A stretch of 64,000 nucleotides of DNA from Panopea generosa (GCA_029582155.1 CM055901.1:51465206-51529205), one strand, 5' to 3'. Counted from the stretch's first letter, positions 23,780-36,090 are shown. Program-made: numbers and translations. Notes: generated by a model from the sequence alone, not told the origin.

Positions 23780-26320
23780 CACCAATTACCTCCCCATAGT
23801 GATGGTACTTAAATAGTTTCGCCGAAGAAATTAGAGCTGTGTAAATCAGCTGGGAATTATTATACCCCCGACAAACGAAGTTTTGAGGGGGTAAACTGGA
23901 GTCACCCTGAGGTCGGTCTGTCGGACTGTCCTTTGCAATTTTCCTTGTCCGGAGCATCACTTGAAAAGTACTGGATGGAATTTCATCAAACATCATACAA
24001 TGGTAGAATATAATGAGAGGAAGTGCAGTGTACAAGAAACATAACTCTATTCTTGCTAATTACAGAGTTATTGCCCTTTGATATTTTTTCTTGTCCGGAG
24101 CATAACTTGAAAAGTACCAGATGGATTTTCATCAAGCTTCATACAATGGTAGAATATAATGAGAGGAAGTGCAGTGTACAGGAAACATAACTCTATTCTT
24201 GCTAATTACAGAGTTATTGCCCTTTGATATATTTCCCTTTGATATTTTTTCTTGTCCGGAGCATAATTTGAAAAGTACTGGATGGAATTTCATCAAGCTT
24301 CATACAATGGTAGAATATAATGAAGTGCAGTGTACAGGAAACATAACTCTATTCTTGCTAATTACAGAGTTATTGCCCTTTGATATATTTCCCTTGTCCC
24401 GAGCATTACTTTTAAAGTACTGGATGGAATTTCATCACACTTCATACAATGGTAGAATATAATGACAGGAAGTGCAGTGTACAAGAAACATAACTCTATT
24501 CTTGCTAATTACAGAGTGATTGGCCTTTGATATATTTCCCTTGTCTGGAGCATTACTTTTAAAGTACTGGATGGAATTTCATCAAACTTCACACAATGGT
24601 AGAATATAATGAGAGGAAGTGCAGTGTACAAGAAACATAACTCTATTATTGCTAATTACAGAGTTATTGCCCTTCGATATATTTCCCTTGTTCGGAGCAT
24701 TACTTTTAAAGTACTGGATGGAATTTCATCAAACTTCATACAATGGTAGAATATAATGACAGGAAGTGCAGTGTACAGGAAACATAACTCTATTCTTGCT
24801 AATTACAGAGTTATTGCCCTTTGATATATTTCCCTTGTCCGGAGCATTACTTTTAAAGTACTAAATGGAATTTCATCAACTTCATACAATGGTAGAATAT
24901 AATGAGAGGAAGTGCAGTGTACAAGAAACATAACTCTATTCTTGCTAATTACAGAGTTATTGTCCTTTGATATATTTCCCTTGTCTGGTGTAGTACTTTT
25001 AAAGTACTTTTAAAGCCATCAGTGATAACAGTTTAATAAAGTTCATGAAAGAACCAAGTTGATGAATACATGGAGTTCGAGCAAAGCAGGTTCGATATTG
25101 TATTCCTAGTGCTCTTGTTTGTTTCTTATCCATAAAATTGTTGTCCCTCAACATAACTCGAAAAAGTATAACATTTATTGATTGCCATGAAAGCTTGTAC
25201 ACTGCACAATAGTTAAAAAGACCGTTTTTAATTTTAACAAAACCATAAAAAAATTAACAATACAAACAACTCAATCCATAACATTCTCTTTTATTAAGAA
25301 TTTTTTTTGTCTGGAGCATAACTTTAAAACTATTGGATATAATTTAATAAAACTTCATACAATGGTTAACCATTTTCTGTCATGGCGCCGTTCGGGGGTA
25401 TTCATCACTACAGTGATAGGTCTAGTTTTTGTTGAAAATGCTTAAAATGGTCGTATTTCTTTCTACATAATTATGAAAACATTGGAACATTTTCATGAGT
25501 TCTGCCAAATTTGGATGACATTGTTTTGAAGAAGATATAACAGTTAAAACATGTGAAGTGATACACTGCATCAATGGGCAGAACTGAAGGGGTGTCATCA
25601 AAATTGTGAAAAGGGGACTAAGTTAACCCCATGTTTTTTCCTGCATATTTGTACCAACAAAGGACTATCGATGGAAACAACATTATTAGAACCATTGGAA
25701 AATGTATCCAGTGTTCCAGAAGTGCATGTCTCTATAAATATTATGTAGAATAGTACAAAATAAATTGGTGTTTGAGATACATATGAAGAACAGTACAAAA
25801 TTAATTTGTGAGATGTATATGTAAAACAGTACAATATTAATTGGTGTGCGATAAGTATATGTAGAACGTATATGTAGAACAGTACAAAATTAATTGGTGA
25901 GATGTATATGTAAAACAGTACAAATTAATTGGTGTGCGATAAGTATATGTAGAACGTATATGTAGAACAGTACAAAATTAATTGGTGTGTCAGACCTATT
26001 AGTAGAACAGTGCAAAATTAAATGGTGTGTGAGACGTATATGTAGAACAGTACAAAATTATTTGATGTGTGAGATATATATGTAGAACAGTACAAAATTA
26101 TTTGGTGTGTGAGACGTATATGTAGAACAGTACAAAATTAATTGGTGTGAAAGACGTATATGTAGAACAGTACAAAATTAATTGATGTGCGAGACATATT
26201 TGTAGAATAGTACAAAATTAATTGAGGTGCGAGACATTTTAGTAGAACAGTACAACATAAATTGTAGTGCGAGACGTATATGTAGATTAGTACAAAATCA
26301 ATTGGTGTGTGAGACACTTA
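23780..26320 (+). mobile_element. minisatellite-bearing element P40 (copy 1), split by a nested insertion
   Basis: Left part 23780-23858 (ACCAATTACCTC...AAATTAGAGCTGTGTAAAT) and right part 25426-26320 (TTGTTGAAAATGCTTAAAATG, GTGATACACTGCA, TGCATGTCTCTA, then the 40-bp array) match the uninterrupted copy at 55737-56583. The array (25741-26320, about 14 units of TGTAGAACAGTACAAAATTA ATTGGTGTGTGAGACGTATA) ends the element. This architecture resembles the bivalve 'pearl'/Helitron-like elements that carry tandem repeats; that is inference from memory. Confidence 0.65.
23859..25425 (+). mobile_element. nested Helitron-like element H147 with 147-bp tandem units
   Basis: 5' end TTATTATACCCCCGACAAAC. 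The subterminal inverted partner CGTTCGGGGGTATTC lies near the 3' end. It is followed by a perfect hairpin ATCACT-AC-AGTGAT (25404-25417) and, 4 bp later, CTAG (25422-25425), fitting a CTRR terminus. About seven direct units of about 147 bp (marker TGGTAGAATATAATGA at 24001, 24147, 24308, 24450, 24597, 24744, 24890) fill the middle. An inverted copy is at 40981-42260. The 67-codon frame at 24999-25202 is identical in both copies, but it looks like repeat sequence and not a gene. Confidence 0.7.
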
Positions 26321-27422
26321 GTTTCCAAATCACGTTCTCAAAGGTTATAGGCAAAATTATATAGAAATTTTTTTTTTAAAATAATGCGAGTCCGCAATGA
26401 TTAATTGGTTTACGCCACTCACCATTGAGGTCGTGGGTCCAGCTTGGTTTAAAACTTTATATGCAAGGATGACACGATTTTACTCATTAATTTGAGGTCT
26501 CCTTGAACAACACTATTAAAGGGATTAAAAATGGCGTCAAACCCAATTCCACAATTGTTGTGTTTGATTGCATGTTATGGGTTGAATAAAAGAAAACAAC
26601 AACTTGTGAATTTCCATGATTTTATATACAATAATGCAGGACAGATATATGGCTTCTGCTTCACCAACATTTTAAGTATATACATATATTTAACAACTTG
26701 AATCTAACAAAGCTTCCAAGTGACCATGGACTACCCGGTAACTCTAATACAACTGCATTTTGTATTATAAAATTGACCATGAGCGAAATAAAAAGTACAA
26801 GACAATACTAGTCAAACATAAGATTTTTAAGTATTTAAGAAAAATGTAGGTGAATGCAAAGTCTGGAACAGTAGCACATACCAGTACACAAATGTATATT
26901 TCACAATCCAATTAAAACTCCACAAAAATGTCCTGACTCTTAAAAAGCTTAATTAAGAAAATTAAAAAAATTATAATATTAATACTTACGGGTAATACTA
27001 TATAAAAAAACTTATAAAACATTTCTGAAAACCATGATTTTACAGTTTCTGGTTATAAAACTGTTTAAGATTTTTTAATATTCAAACTCAGAAAATCTAT
27101 GAACTCTGACCAAGAACTGGGTTCAACCATTCGTTCCTCATAAACAAATTGTGTATTTTAATCGGACAGATAAAATAATAATAAATGTACAAATTAAATC
27201 AGTTGTATGCACAATGAATAAGATCGTTATATGAGAAATGTATGCTTGTATAAAATATATGAAAATCTGTATAACATATCAATACTGTATCTTAAGTTCA
27301 TATAGTTTACAGTAACTGGTCTCTATAAAATACAAAAATATGGTTTACAGAATATTTTTCTAATTTCTAACACTGAATTAATTTGACACTAAACAATGTG
27401 TCAGTAAAATAATTATTATTGA
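26321..27422. other. AT-rich, possible 3' UTR of a minus-strand gene
   Basis: No repeat family recognised except a short SINE-like block at 26400-26450 (CCATTGAGGTCGTGGGTCC). The rest could be the 3' UTR of the candidate last exon at 27423-27469, which is inference from position only. Confidence 0.3.
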
Positions 27423-27469
27423 TTAACTGGCTACTTCTGCTGCTGCTTCCTCTGATGATGAAAATGATA
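27423..27469 (-). CDS. candidate short last exon, unidentified gene
   Basis: On minus a strong acceptor TTTTTATTTCATTTCCAG is followed by an open frame SFSSSEEAAAEVAS and then TAA. A serine/acidic-rich C-terminal tail after a good acceptor is typical of a short last exon. No upstream partner was identified between here and 36497. It is phase-compatible with the kinase exon D donor, but would skip the kinase C-lobe, so a separate gene is likelier. It may be chance. Confidence 0.3.
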
Positions 27470-28717
27470 CTGGAAATGAAATAAAAATTGATGTCTACCA
27501 AAAAATGATTTCCAAAACAAGCGAGACATTATTTAATATGCACCAAATCTTGTTTATGTCCCGAACATAATAACTATATCAAAAAATATATATGACAAGA
27601 CGATTAAGCTATATAAAACAATGAAAAACTATCCATGAATATGGGTAACTCATTACTGCACTGAGTTGGATAATAAAATTGGAACTGTATCAAAAAACAA
27701 TAAAAGTACAAACTGTTTGTCAAGATACTACACATTAACCATAGGAAAATTCAAATACAAGTGTCCAGAATTTCAATGGCTATTTGTTGTGGGTGGCTTA
27801 ACACAACTCAGACTTGTAATTCTTTCTATAAGGTTACAGTTACCTTTAATATACATTCAAGATCAAACTTTGCATCACTGTGCACTTAATACACTGTATG
27901 TGGTTTTCAAATGTTAGCTACCTGAAAAATCTCAGCTAAATTTCAGGCGGGAATTTCAGTTATGTTGGTAAGTTTACGTAAAGTGAAATATTTGAAGTTA
28001 TCATAACTTTATACGCATGGGAAAACTCAGTTTGTATTCATGTTGGCATGATTTCTGTGCTCATGAACAACATTAGATGTCGTGCTTATTAGCAAACCTT
28101 AGTTTAAATTCCATACAAGTTTATACTTTAATCAAACCTTGCATATTAAATTGATGTGTTGGTAAATGTGGACATATTGGTAGTGTTATGTAGGTGTAAG
28201 ACCACCATTGATGTTTGTTCTTTATTCTATTATAAATATTAAAAGTTTGAAGGCTTGTTATTCATAGAGAAACCCAAATGAAAGAAGTGAAACTAACATT
28301 TTACCATTTGTCAACCTCTGCACTACCAAAATATGATGAGAAAAGTAGGGGTCATGTGTCATATAGATTTTGAGAAAATGTTTTCTGCTCAGTATGTACA
28401 CTGTTGACAAAGTGAAAGTAGACTTCCGAAATCATGTATTCATACCCCAATTTCCAATCATCAATTTTTTTTTCTAAATTCACAATTCAAACATGACTAT
28501 GCTTTCAAAATTTTTAAAATACATCAATAATGCCATTCAATTAAAAAAAATGAGCATTAAAATAAGGAAAATGCATTTTTAAAGAAGAAGAAACAAGGAT
28601 TATTTATAACGCCATTATGTGATTACCCCAAGTAAGTACTTTCTGTTTTCAATGGTGGTATTACATTGTATGCCTGTACACAATTTTGAAATGAGGTTAT
28701 TGCCATGTTCAGCACAA

Positions 28718-29160
28718 GATCTCGCGTTATATACAAGAATGGCATCCTGTTTTATTTGTAAATGAAGATCTCGCGTTATATACAAGTATGGCATCCAGTT
28801 TTATTTGTAAAGGAAGATTTCACATTATATACAAGTATGGCATCCTGTTTTATTTGTAAAGGAAGATATAGCGTTTTAAACAAGTACGGTATCCTGTTTT
28901 ATTTGTAAAGGAAGATCTCGCGTTACATACAAGTACGGCATCCTGTTTTATTTGTAAATGAAGATCTCTCGGTATATACAAGTATGGCATCCTGTTTTAT
29001 TTGTTAAGGAAGATCTCACATTATATACAAGTATGTCATCCTGTTTTATTTGTAAAGGAAGATGTTGCGTTATATACAAGTATGTCATCCTGTTTTATTT
29101 GTAAAGGAAGATCTCGCGTTATATACAAGTATGTCATCCTGTTTTATTTGTAAACGAAGA
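28718..29160. repeat. 49-bp minisatellite derived from a SINE tail
   Basis: About nine units of GATCTCGCGTTATATACAAG TATGGCATCCTGTTTTATTT GTAAAGGAA; period measured 28718 to 28767. The unit matches the tail of SINE family B (CATCCTGTTTTATTGGTGGA elsewhere), and a SINE body follows directly at 29160-29310. Confidence 0.9.
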
Positions 29161-29315
29161 TGAAAGAAGAGCTCAGAATGAACCTGTGTAATATCACCGT
29201 CCTTCCACACTTTCTCTCTCATATGACATTTTAAGCCAAAGCTGGGTTTTATCTTATCACTGGCATTGAGAGGTAGGAGATCTCGAAAGCAGAGCCTTGG
29301 ACCAATCAGCCACAG
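29160..29315 (-). mobile_element. SINE family B head and body
   Basis: On minus, GGCTGATTGGTCCAAGGCTC (A-box region) and TTTCGAGATCTCC (B-box-like) precede a body that runs into the 49-bp array. The 95-codon minus frame over it is a by-product of the repeat. Confidence 0.55.
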
Positions 29316-30009
29316 AGAATACATTATGTACATGAAAACTGTGGTAAGTGTCTGTACTACAATGAACAACATTTAACCACATACCATCAGCATTTTAAAC
29401 AAAAGTTATAATTAATTAAAATTCATCTAATCAAAAGTTAAAAACCTGTTTGCAGTGTTTTTTACAATAAAATACATAGATTGATTGTCAAACGGGATTA
29501 AAAAAGCGACACTGTAAAAGATTAAAATAGGTGATGATAATAATTATACATTTAATAACTATGGTTACTTAATTTGTCCAATCTGACTCTCATGGAACAG
29601 TACAGTTATTGCTAAAAGTAGATAAACTATAAATAGATGTACAGATGACCAACTTAAAGGGACATGTGTCAATTTTGAAATAGATTTTACTATGTTCACC
29701 AAATCAGTAATTACACATGGAAGTACTAGTACTCAATTGTTGCTAATAAACACTCAATGTCTAATAGGTGCCCATAATCCCTGCACTGAAGCCTACCAGA
29801 AACATAAATACTGGCTTCTTACATATTTTGGTTCAACTTTTAAAAGTTAAATAAATGGATTATTTTATGATTTTACAGACACCCACATACATGTAATGCA
29901 TGTTTTTATTAAGATTGGATAGCTTAGGAATTGGAAAAAATGTTAGTTTAAACGTATTTACTTTACTTTGATTGCGAAACGAGTTATTACAACTTATACA
30001 AATTACGCT

Positions 30010-30115
30010 AAAAGTCTTCCTGGGAAGAACCAGAACTAAGTATATGTGGCAGCACATGTAGTCATTAGGGAGGATTGAATCCATGGCCCTCCAGTCTGGG
30101 ACTCAGTGCTCTACC
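30010..30115 (-). repeat. SINE relic (tRNA-like head)
   Basis: Minus strand: AAGTGGTAGAGCACTGAGTC (A-box), CCATGGATTCAATCCTCC (B-box). Decayed. Confidence 0.5.
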
Positions 30116-30202
30116 ACTTGTTGCTCCACAACAAAAATGTTGCTCTATTAAACACCTACTTTACAAAGTGTAACACCCCTAGGGGCATTTATAAGGAAAA
30201 AT

Positions 30203-30762
30203 ATGGTATATTATAAACCATACGGAAATATAAGTATATGGTATATTATAAACAATAGGGAAATATAAGTATAAGGTATATTACAAACCATGGGGAAATA
30301 TAAATATATGGTATATTATAAACCATAGGGACATTTAAATATATGGTATATTACAAACCATAGGGAAATATAAGTATATGGTTTATTGTGAACCATATGA
30401 AAATATGAATATATGGTACATTATAAACCATATGGACATATGTATATGGTATATTATAAACCATGGGGATATATAAGTATATGGTAAATTACAAATCATA
30501 GGGAAATATAAGTATATGGTATATTACAAACCATGGGGAAATAAAAGTATATGGTTTATCATAAACCATATGGAAATATAAGTATATGGTATATTATAAA
30601 CTATAGGGAAATTTAAGTATATGGTATATTACAAACCATGGGGAAATATAAGAATAGGGTATATCATAAACCATATATTAAATTTAGGTATATGGTATAT
30701 TATAAACCATATGGAAATATAAGTATATGGTATATTATAAACCATAGGGAAATTTAAGTTAT
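30203..30762. repeat. 35-bp near-palindromic minisatellite
   Basis: About 16 units with the core TATGGTATATTATAAACCATA, which is almost its own reverse complement, joined by GGGAAATATAAG. Each unit could form a hairpin. The left edge (CCCCTAGGGGCATTTATAAGG, 30176-30195) resembles the right end of the MITE at 48916-49576. Confidence 0.9.
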
Positions 30763-32575
30763 AAGTATCTTCTAAAGTGCCAGTGTTAACAGAGTTGTTG
30801 GTTTTTTACGACTAATGACATCACACTTAATTTGGAAATACAAGTAAAATTTCACTGAAAATACAAAATGATAGTTTCTTGGATTTTTTTTATCATGCCA
30901 TTAATTACTAATGAACTAACATTTAGCACCTTCTGTAGCAAAAGGACACATTTCATGCATTTTTGAGAGCTATATCACTTTTTAATTAACATACATTTTA
31001 TGTCCACAAAATGATTAAAAAGTATTTAGTCTGAAAGAAACCCATGTAACAGGTATTACTTTCTAGAAATACATGTTTAAAAAGGTCATCTATAAACAAC
31101 TGTATTTGTGATTAATTTTAGTGAAACCAATTCTGGATAGTTTTGGAACACACTTCGCTGACTACCGGAAATGGTCACTTGGGAATTATCGGATTTAGGG
31201 TAGTTGTTGTAACATTAAGTGCGGGACGCGATTTAACCAACAACAACACACGTCACATTCCAACTATAAAACATGCATTACAGAAGCAGAAAAGAACACG
31301 TCCTGAACAAAAAGTTTTTATTTATATGATAGCATTGAAATAATCAGTGTTAAATACTTTATCCTAAAAATATCGACCTTATTGGAGATGCCTCTTTAAG
31401 GGTCTAAAGTAATGACGAGATTTTTTCATTCCTAGCATTATTAGTGAGGACGCAGGAGAGAGGGTGCAGAACAGTAAAAGTGTCACACATTTTATTTTGT
31501 GTATTTTATATTAATACATGCTTAGTGTTTAACCTCATTTGACAAGTGATGGAATCGTTCAATTTTCAAAATTGTGCCAGTCTTATTTGTTAAAACAGCC
31601 TCCGAAATAATTTATCTACAAACTACAAAGCCGCACAAACTATGCTTAGAAAAAGCCTTAGCCAACATCAATTTTCAAATGTCAGTCATCTCAGCTTTCA
31701 TTTAGCTCATGCCTAGAGTCAGTCAAATGACGTCAAACTGTCAGTCAAAAGACGTTTAACACTAAGCCAGTTGGTGTTCATTAAGTAAAAATTTAATAAT
31801 TCAGAAACCCCGGTCGCTCCATGTGGTTGCTCCCTTTGGGTTTCTTAATAGTTAAATTTTTATAATTACATACTATTACATAAATATTTCCACATTTTAT
31901 AAAAAAATACCTTTTATTAAGATTATAAAATTTGTGTCATAGCACAAAATATTTGGAAAAGATTGACAGAAAACATGACACAAATCATTAAAAGGAGTTC
32001 TTGTTATTTTTTAATGATATTTTAATGTATGCAAGAAGCATAACAGTACACAGTCGTAATGGTTATATCATGACATAAATGATGGTATGTGGAAGATATC
32101 TACACGCTTTTTTAGAAATATACAGAATTAACAACAATACTGATAATTATTAACATGATTATTGGATAAATGATAAAAATTCCAATGATAAACATACAGA
32201 AATGTATACAATGAACAAATTCATTTTGCATGACAATCGAGAAAAAAATTACATTTTAATATTTTTTTTTAAACAAAAACAAGACATTGCACATTTCTGG
32301 AATGTTTTTGAATTGGTAACTAGATTTGTTCATACAGTAATGGTAATCAATGAAATGCGATTTAAAATATTAAATTAATTAAAAAAATTATGTTTAAATG
32401 AAACAAAACAAAACAGATTCACATAATTGCAATGGCCTATAAATATTTATTTTGCCTATTAAAAAAATCTAGTGTTTATTTCTGCCTTTTCTTCTTTAGC
32501 ACATCTTATTTGCCACAGATTAAAAAAAAAATATTAGTTCACCAAAACATCTAAACTTATAACCTTACCACTTTT
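30763..32575. other. intergenic, no gene seen
   Basis: AT-rich. A slightly more GC/CpG-rich island at 31140-31330 contains an open frame of 66 codons that I do not recognise and do not regard as coding. Confidence 0.4.
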
Positions 32576-32864
32576 CTGATTGATTGATTGATTGATTGAT
32601 TGAATATTTAGTGTCATTTTTATGCCATCAAGGGCTAACAGACAATCAGTTAACCTAACCACTGTTTCCTGGGATTAACCAGTACTCGAGCACACCGTAA
32701 GTAACTGATGACTTTCCCACTTGAATCAGGGATGAGAGACAAATGATAATAAAGTACAATTTTGTATATCGATCATCACGGAGACTGTTGCAGAGCAGGG
32801 GATTCAAACTCACGACCCCTGGATTGATAGTCAGACGCGTAACCAACTGAGCTAATCTGGCCCA
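32576..32864 (-). mobile_element. SINE family A copy
   Basis: Minus strand: GATTAGCTCAGTTGG (A-box), GGTCGTGAGTTTGAATCCCC (B-box), tail of (TCAA)n read on minus at 32577-32600. An 8-bp ACTTTTCT occurs on both flanks (left about 32571, right about 32869) as the target duplication. Confidence 0.85.
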
Positions 32865-32929
32865 GCCAACTTTTCTATGCTTTACCTTGCTGTTCATATT
32901 TTTGACATCATTTGCAAAAATTATTAAAA

Positions 32930-33270
32930 AGGGAGTATATCAGGATTTTTCTAAATTTTAAAATTTACCAAAAACATTTTTTTTCCAATATATCACGTCT
33001 ATAATTATGTATTCACCACCCTGCATTCCTAATGATATCTATATAAACATGCCAAAATAATATGTTAAAAGGGGGTTTCCTACCTATGTTAGACTAAAAT
33101 AGATTTCCCGCTTAAAATGGCAACATATTTTGTGAAATATTAAATGAGTTCATTTTCATATAGGTTTACACCAAATAAATGTTTCATCTTAGAAAGTTTG
33201 AATGACAATGTGAAGGTTGTCAAGCAGTATCTAAGTGCAGTCTTAGATTTCTATAGAATGGGGGTTTCAT
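32930..33270 (-). repeat. dispersed repeat R4, inverted copy
   Basis: Plus-strand landmarks GGAGTATATCAGGATTTTTC, CCAATATATCACG, CATGCCAAAATAATATG, AGACTAAAATAGATTTCCC are reverse complements of copy 2 blocks in the expected order. Confidence 0.55.
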
Positions 33271-33835
33271 TTGAAGTTTTACAACTCTTACTGAAACAAA
33301 AATGGCCTTAACAAACTCATATTTGTGTTCATCCCTTCAATTAATGGTGTTTTTTATAAGAATTTACTGACAAAGGGCCAAACAAAGTAGACCCTAACCA
33401 GAACATGAATACTCGCAACCTGTCTGCGATCCTGTCTAGTTCATTTCAATTTTTTGCTCCCCAAGAACCCCCTGATCATGCATCTGATGTTCTTCCACTT
33501 GGCCATGTGCTCCACAAGATAGGGATCATGCTGTATCCACCACACATAATGGTGGCGGGAGATCAACCCCTACACGAACCCCCTACAAACCCACCATTAT
33601 AATGGATATGATGTTCTTCCACTTGACCACGCGCTAAGTAGGGGGTCATACTGTATCTCCTGGTCATTTATACAAGTTGGGGTTTTAATTTTGAATCAAA
33701 TCTCAGTTGAAGGATCAAGTTCAATTTAAATTGAGATCTGGGGATAATTTCATCAAAACTGATATACCTTCGCAACTGATTGTTCTTATAAGGAAATATA
33801 ATACTTTTCCTGTTAATTAAACGGGTAGCAATTAT

Positions 33836-34030
33836 AACAAGAGTTGTCAGATGACAAAGCTCGCTAAGGGGTAAAACTCACCACCCAATCAAAGATTGAG
33901 ATTGGAGGCAATTACCAAAACTTAAACGCAACTAAATGCAAACGTTTAACCTGGGTGTTTACAGATGACGCCGACAATGATGCCAGGGTCACGGCAAAAG
34001 CTCTCCTTGACATTCGTCCCAGTGAGCTAA
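33836..34030 (+). mobile_element. Helitron-like short element, family F3
   Basis: Starts AACAAGAG, then a perfect hairpin TTGTCA-GA-TGACAA (33844-33857), and ends CCCAGTGAGCTAA. About 195 bp. Shares both termini with F1 and F2 but not the interior. Confidence 0.5.
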
Positions 34031-34467
34031 TAAAAATAAATGCCATCCGACTTTGGATCCAAGGTTGTGGCAGAAAACTTTTACATAAAAATGTCCTTGG
34101 TACAATGTCACATACAGGGCCGAAATCACAAATAATGCTTCAGTCACGACAATAATAAATTAGTAATCAACATTAATTGTATAATGATATGAAACAGGAT
34201 CTGTATACATGTACATATATATACAACTACACAATATACTGGATAAGGACTGTATAGATATTTACATAGGCTCATAAACAATTATTAATAATTATGCACA
34301 GTTTGTAATCAGAAAATCAATTATCTGTAAGATGATCCTATCTGACAATGTAAAATAATAAACATTTCTAAAATATAATTTCTTACTGTATCTATTATTA
34401 AGTAAAATTTTATTTACACGTATATCTTTGTACACTTCTTCCGTTTCTTATATCTAAATGTTCACAG

Positions 34468-34533
34468 CCACGCATCATCGATACCACCTCCTTTGGGGTA
34501 CACGAAAACTGGCTAGTTACACTGCACAAACAG
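34468..34533 (+). CDS. exon-like segment, unidentified
   Basis: Acceptor-like GTTCACAG before and strong donor CAG/GTAAGTG after. The 66-nt open frame reads PRIIDTTSFGVHENWLVTLH plus KQ. The minus strand is also open from an acceptor-like CTAG (PVFVYPKGGGIDDAWL, then stop), so the strand is uncertain. No product recognised. Confidence 0.2.
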
Positions 34534-34837
34534 GTAAGTGCCGTCAGTTTGGATTTTCAGATTATATTTTAAAAAAATAAGTTATTATCTGAAGATTGGT
34601 GAATGCTATCCCATGAGGGTAATGTCTAAAATTTCACCAGAGATTTATAAAAGCTTTCTTCTGAATCCCTTTGATAATTGTACATGTATATGCATGTGTT
34701 ACCCTGACAATTAAGATGTGATATTTTACAATGTAATTATATACATTTTGTAAATAAAATATGTTTAGACTAAACTTTCATTGTAGTATGCAGTTTCGAT
34801 ATTAATAAAGAAATGTATAGTCAGGGACTTTATGTAA

Positions 34838-34981
34838 TTGCCCGATGAGATGGTATCAATGACTAATCGCCGAGATGTTGATGGATACATTATAAAATAT
34901 GGAAAGGCAATTAACGTTGATGATGATATTGTAGACGGTGGCAGGAAAGGGAACCTCTTTGTTGACATGGCAACCTTTTAA
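34838..34981 (+). CDS. exon-like open segment, unidentified
   Basis: A 47-codon open stretch ends at TAA with protein-like composition (RRDVDGYIIKYGKAINVDDD, then IVDGGRKGNLFVDMATF). A second small open block (DFFRNGVLENNIPAT, 35039-35086) with an AATAAA at about 35099 follows. Could be the end of a small plus-strand gene, or chance. The acceptor is weak. Confidence 0.2.
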   Translation: MPDEMVSMTNRRDVDGYIIKYGKAINVDDDIVDGGRKGNLFVDMATF

Positions 34982-35766
34982 AAATTGCCAAGGAAAATGA
35001 TAACTTCAGTAGTAAATGATTCATGCCTGTAACAACTTAGCGACTTCTTTAGAAATGGCGTCTTAGAAAACAACATTCCAGCGACTTGAAAAGAGTGAAA
35101 TAAAATGACGTTATTAGTACATTTACTCAGGAAATACAACATTTCCATCAATTTTCAGATAAATGGCAACTCTGATGTTGAGGTCAGCATCTAAAACATG
35201 TCTTTAAAAGTGTGACCAACTTAAACTTGTCACTCAACTGACCTTGTCACCAACAACTTTTATTCAGTGTAAAGCAAAGTTAAACAGAACTTTTAGTCTT
35301 TTGATATCAAATAAATTTGGGTCAACAGAGATCCCTGGCCTCGTTATCTATTTATCAACAAAATATTTCAATTAAAACAGGAAGATTTTATGCAAGCACA
35401 GCAGTATGTTGACAAGTCACCTGGTATGTTTCAGATAAAAGTTTGTTGGCTGCTGTTTCAGTATCAAATCCATCCCAAAGCTGGTTACTATAATCTAGAT
35501 TTGATAAAATGTCAAATATATTTTCCGGCAGACAGGAGCAACTTGACCCCTACCTTTGTTTTTCGTACATATTACATTTCTTTCATTTTTCTGATACTAA
35601 TCTTTCTAAGTCTAATTCAAAAAGCTAAAAGATAAATATATTTATGTATACTTTGTTAATATAAAAAAATTTTTTGCAAGTCTCCATGAAATAAATGTAT
35701 TTGCATCTGAATCCAGAATGACATTTGGTTCTTATGTGGAATAATATTCACATAGACTGTCACTTA

Positions 35767-35997
35767 GGCCATTAAAAATTAATTACTAGATTATCATTCA
35801 AATTTTTCTTAAAAACGGGGAGAGCGGGAATATTTTATTTTTTATTTTTAATTTTAAAATTTTTGATGTTTTAGTAATAAAAGACAAATTTATATATTTT
35901 TTTATATATATTTTTTTTTAGGAAAATAAAAAGGGTCGGGGCTGCATGAAAATTATGGGGCGAGTGGGGACGATAATTTAGCAATTAATTTATTATG
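35767..35997. mobile_element. PIF/Harbinger-type MITE (copy 2)
   Basis: Left end TTA-GGCCATTAAAAATTAATT and right GATAATTTAGCAATTAATTT match the inverted repeats of copy 1; the right terminus has decayed. Confidence 0.65.
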
Positions 35998-36048
35998 TGA
36001 TTTTTTTTAAATTGGGTTTCACACCAAATTCAACAAATTTCAGGTTCT

Positions 36049-36090
36049 ATATGGCACATCCAGTTTTATTGGTGGAGGAATACCTCAAAA
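36049..36090 (-). repeat. SINE family B tail
   Basis: ATATGGCACATCCAGTTTTA followed by TTGGTGGAGG, the shared tail block. Confidence 0.4.

Noticed and set aside
24999..25202. 67-codon frame identical to 41204-41407
   Set aside because: Both lie inside the two copies of repeat H147; identity reflects recent duplication and no domain, start context or splice support is visible.
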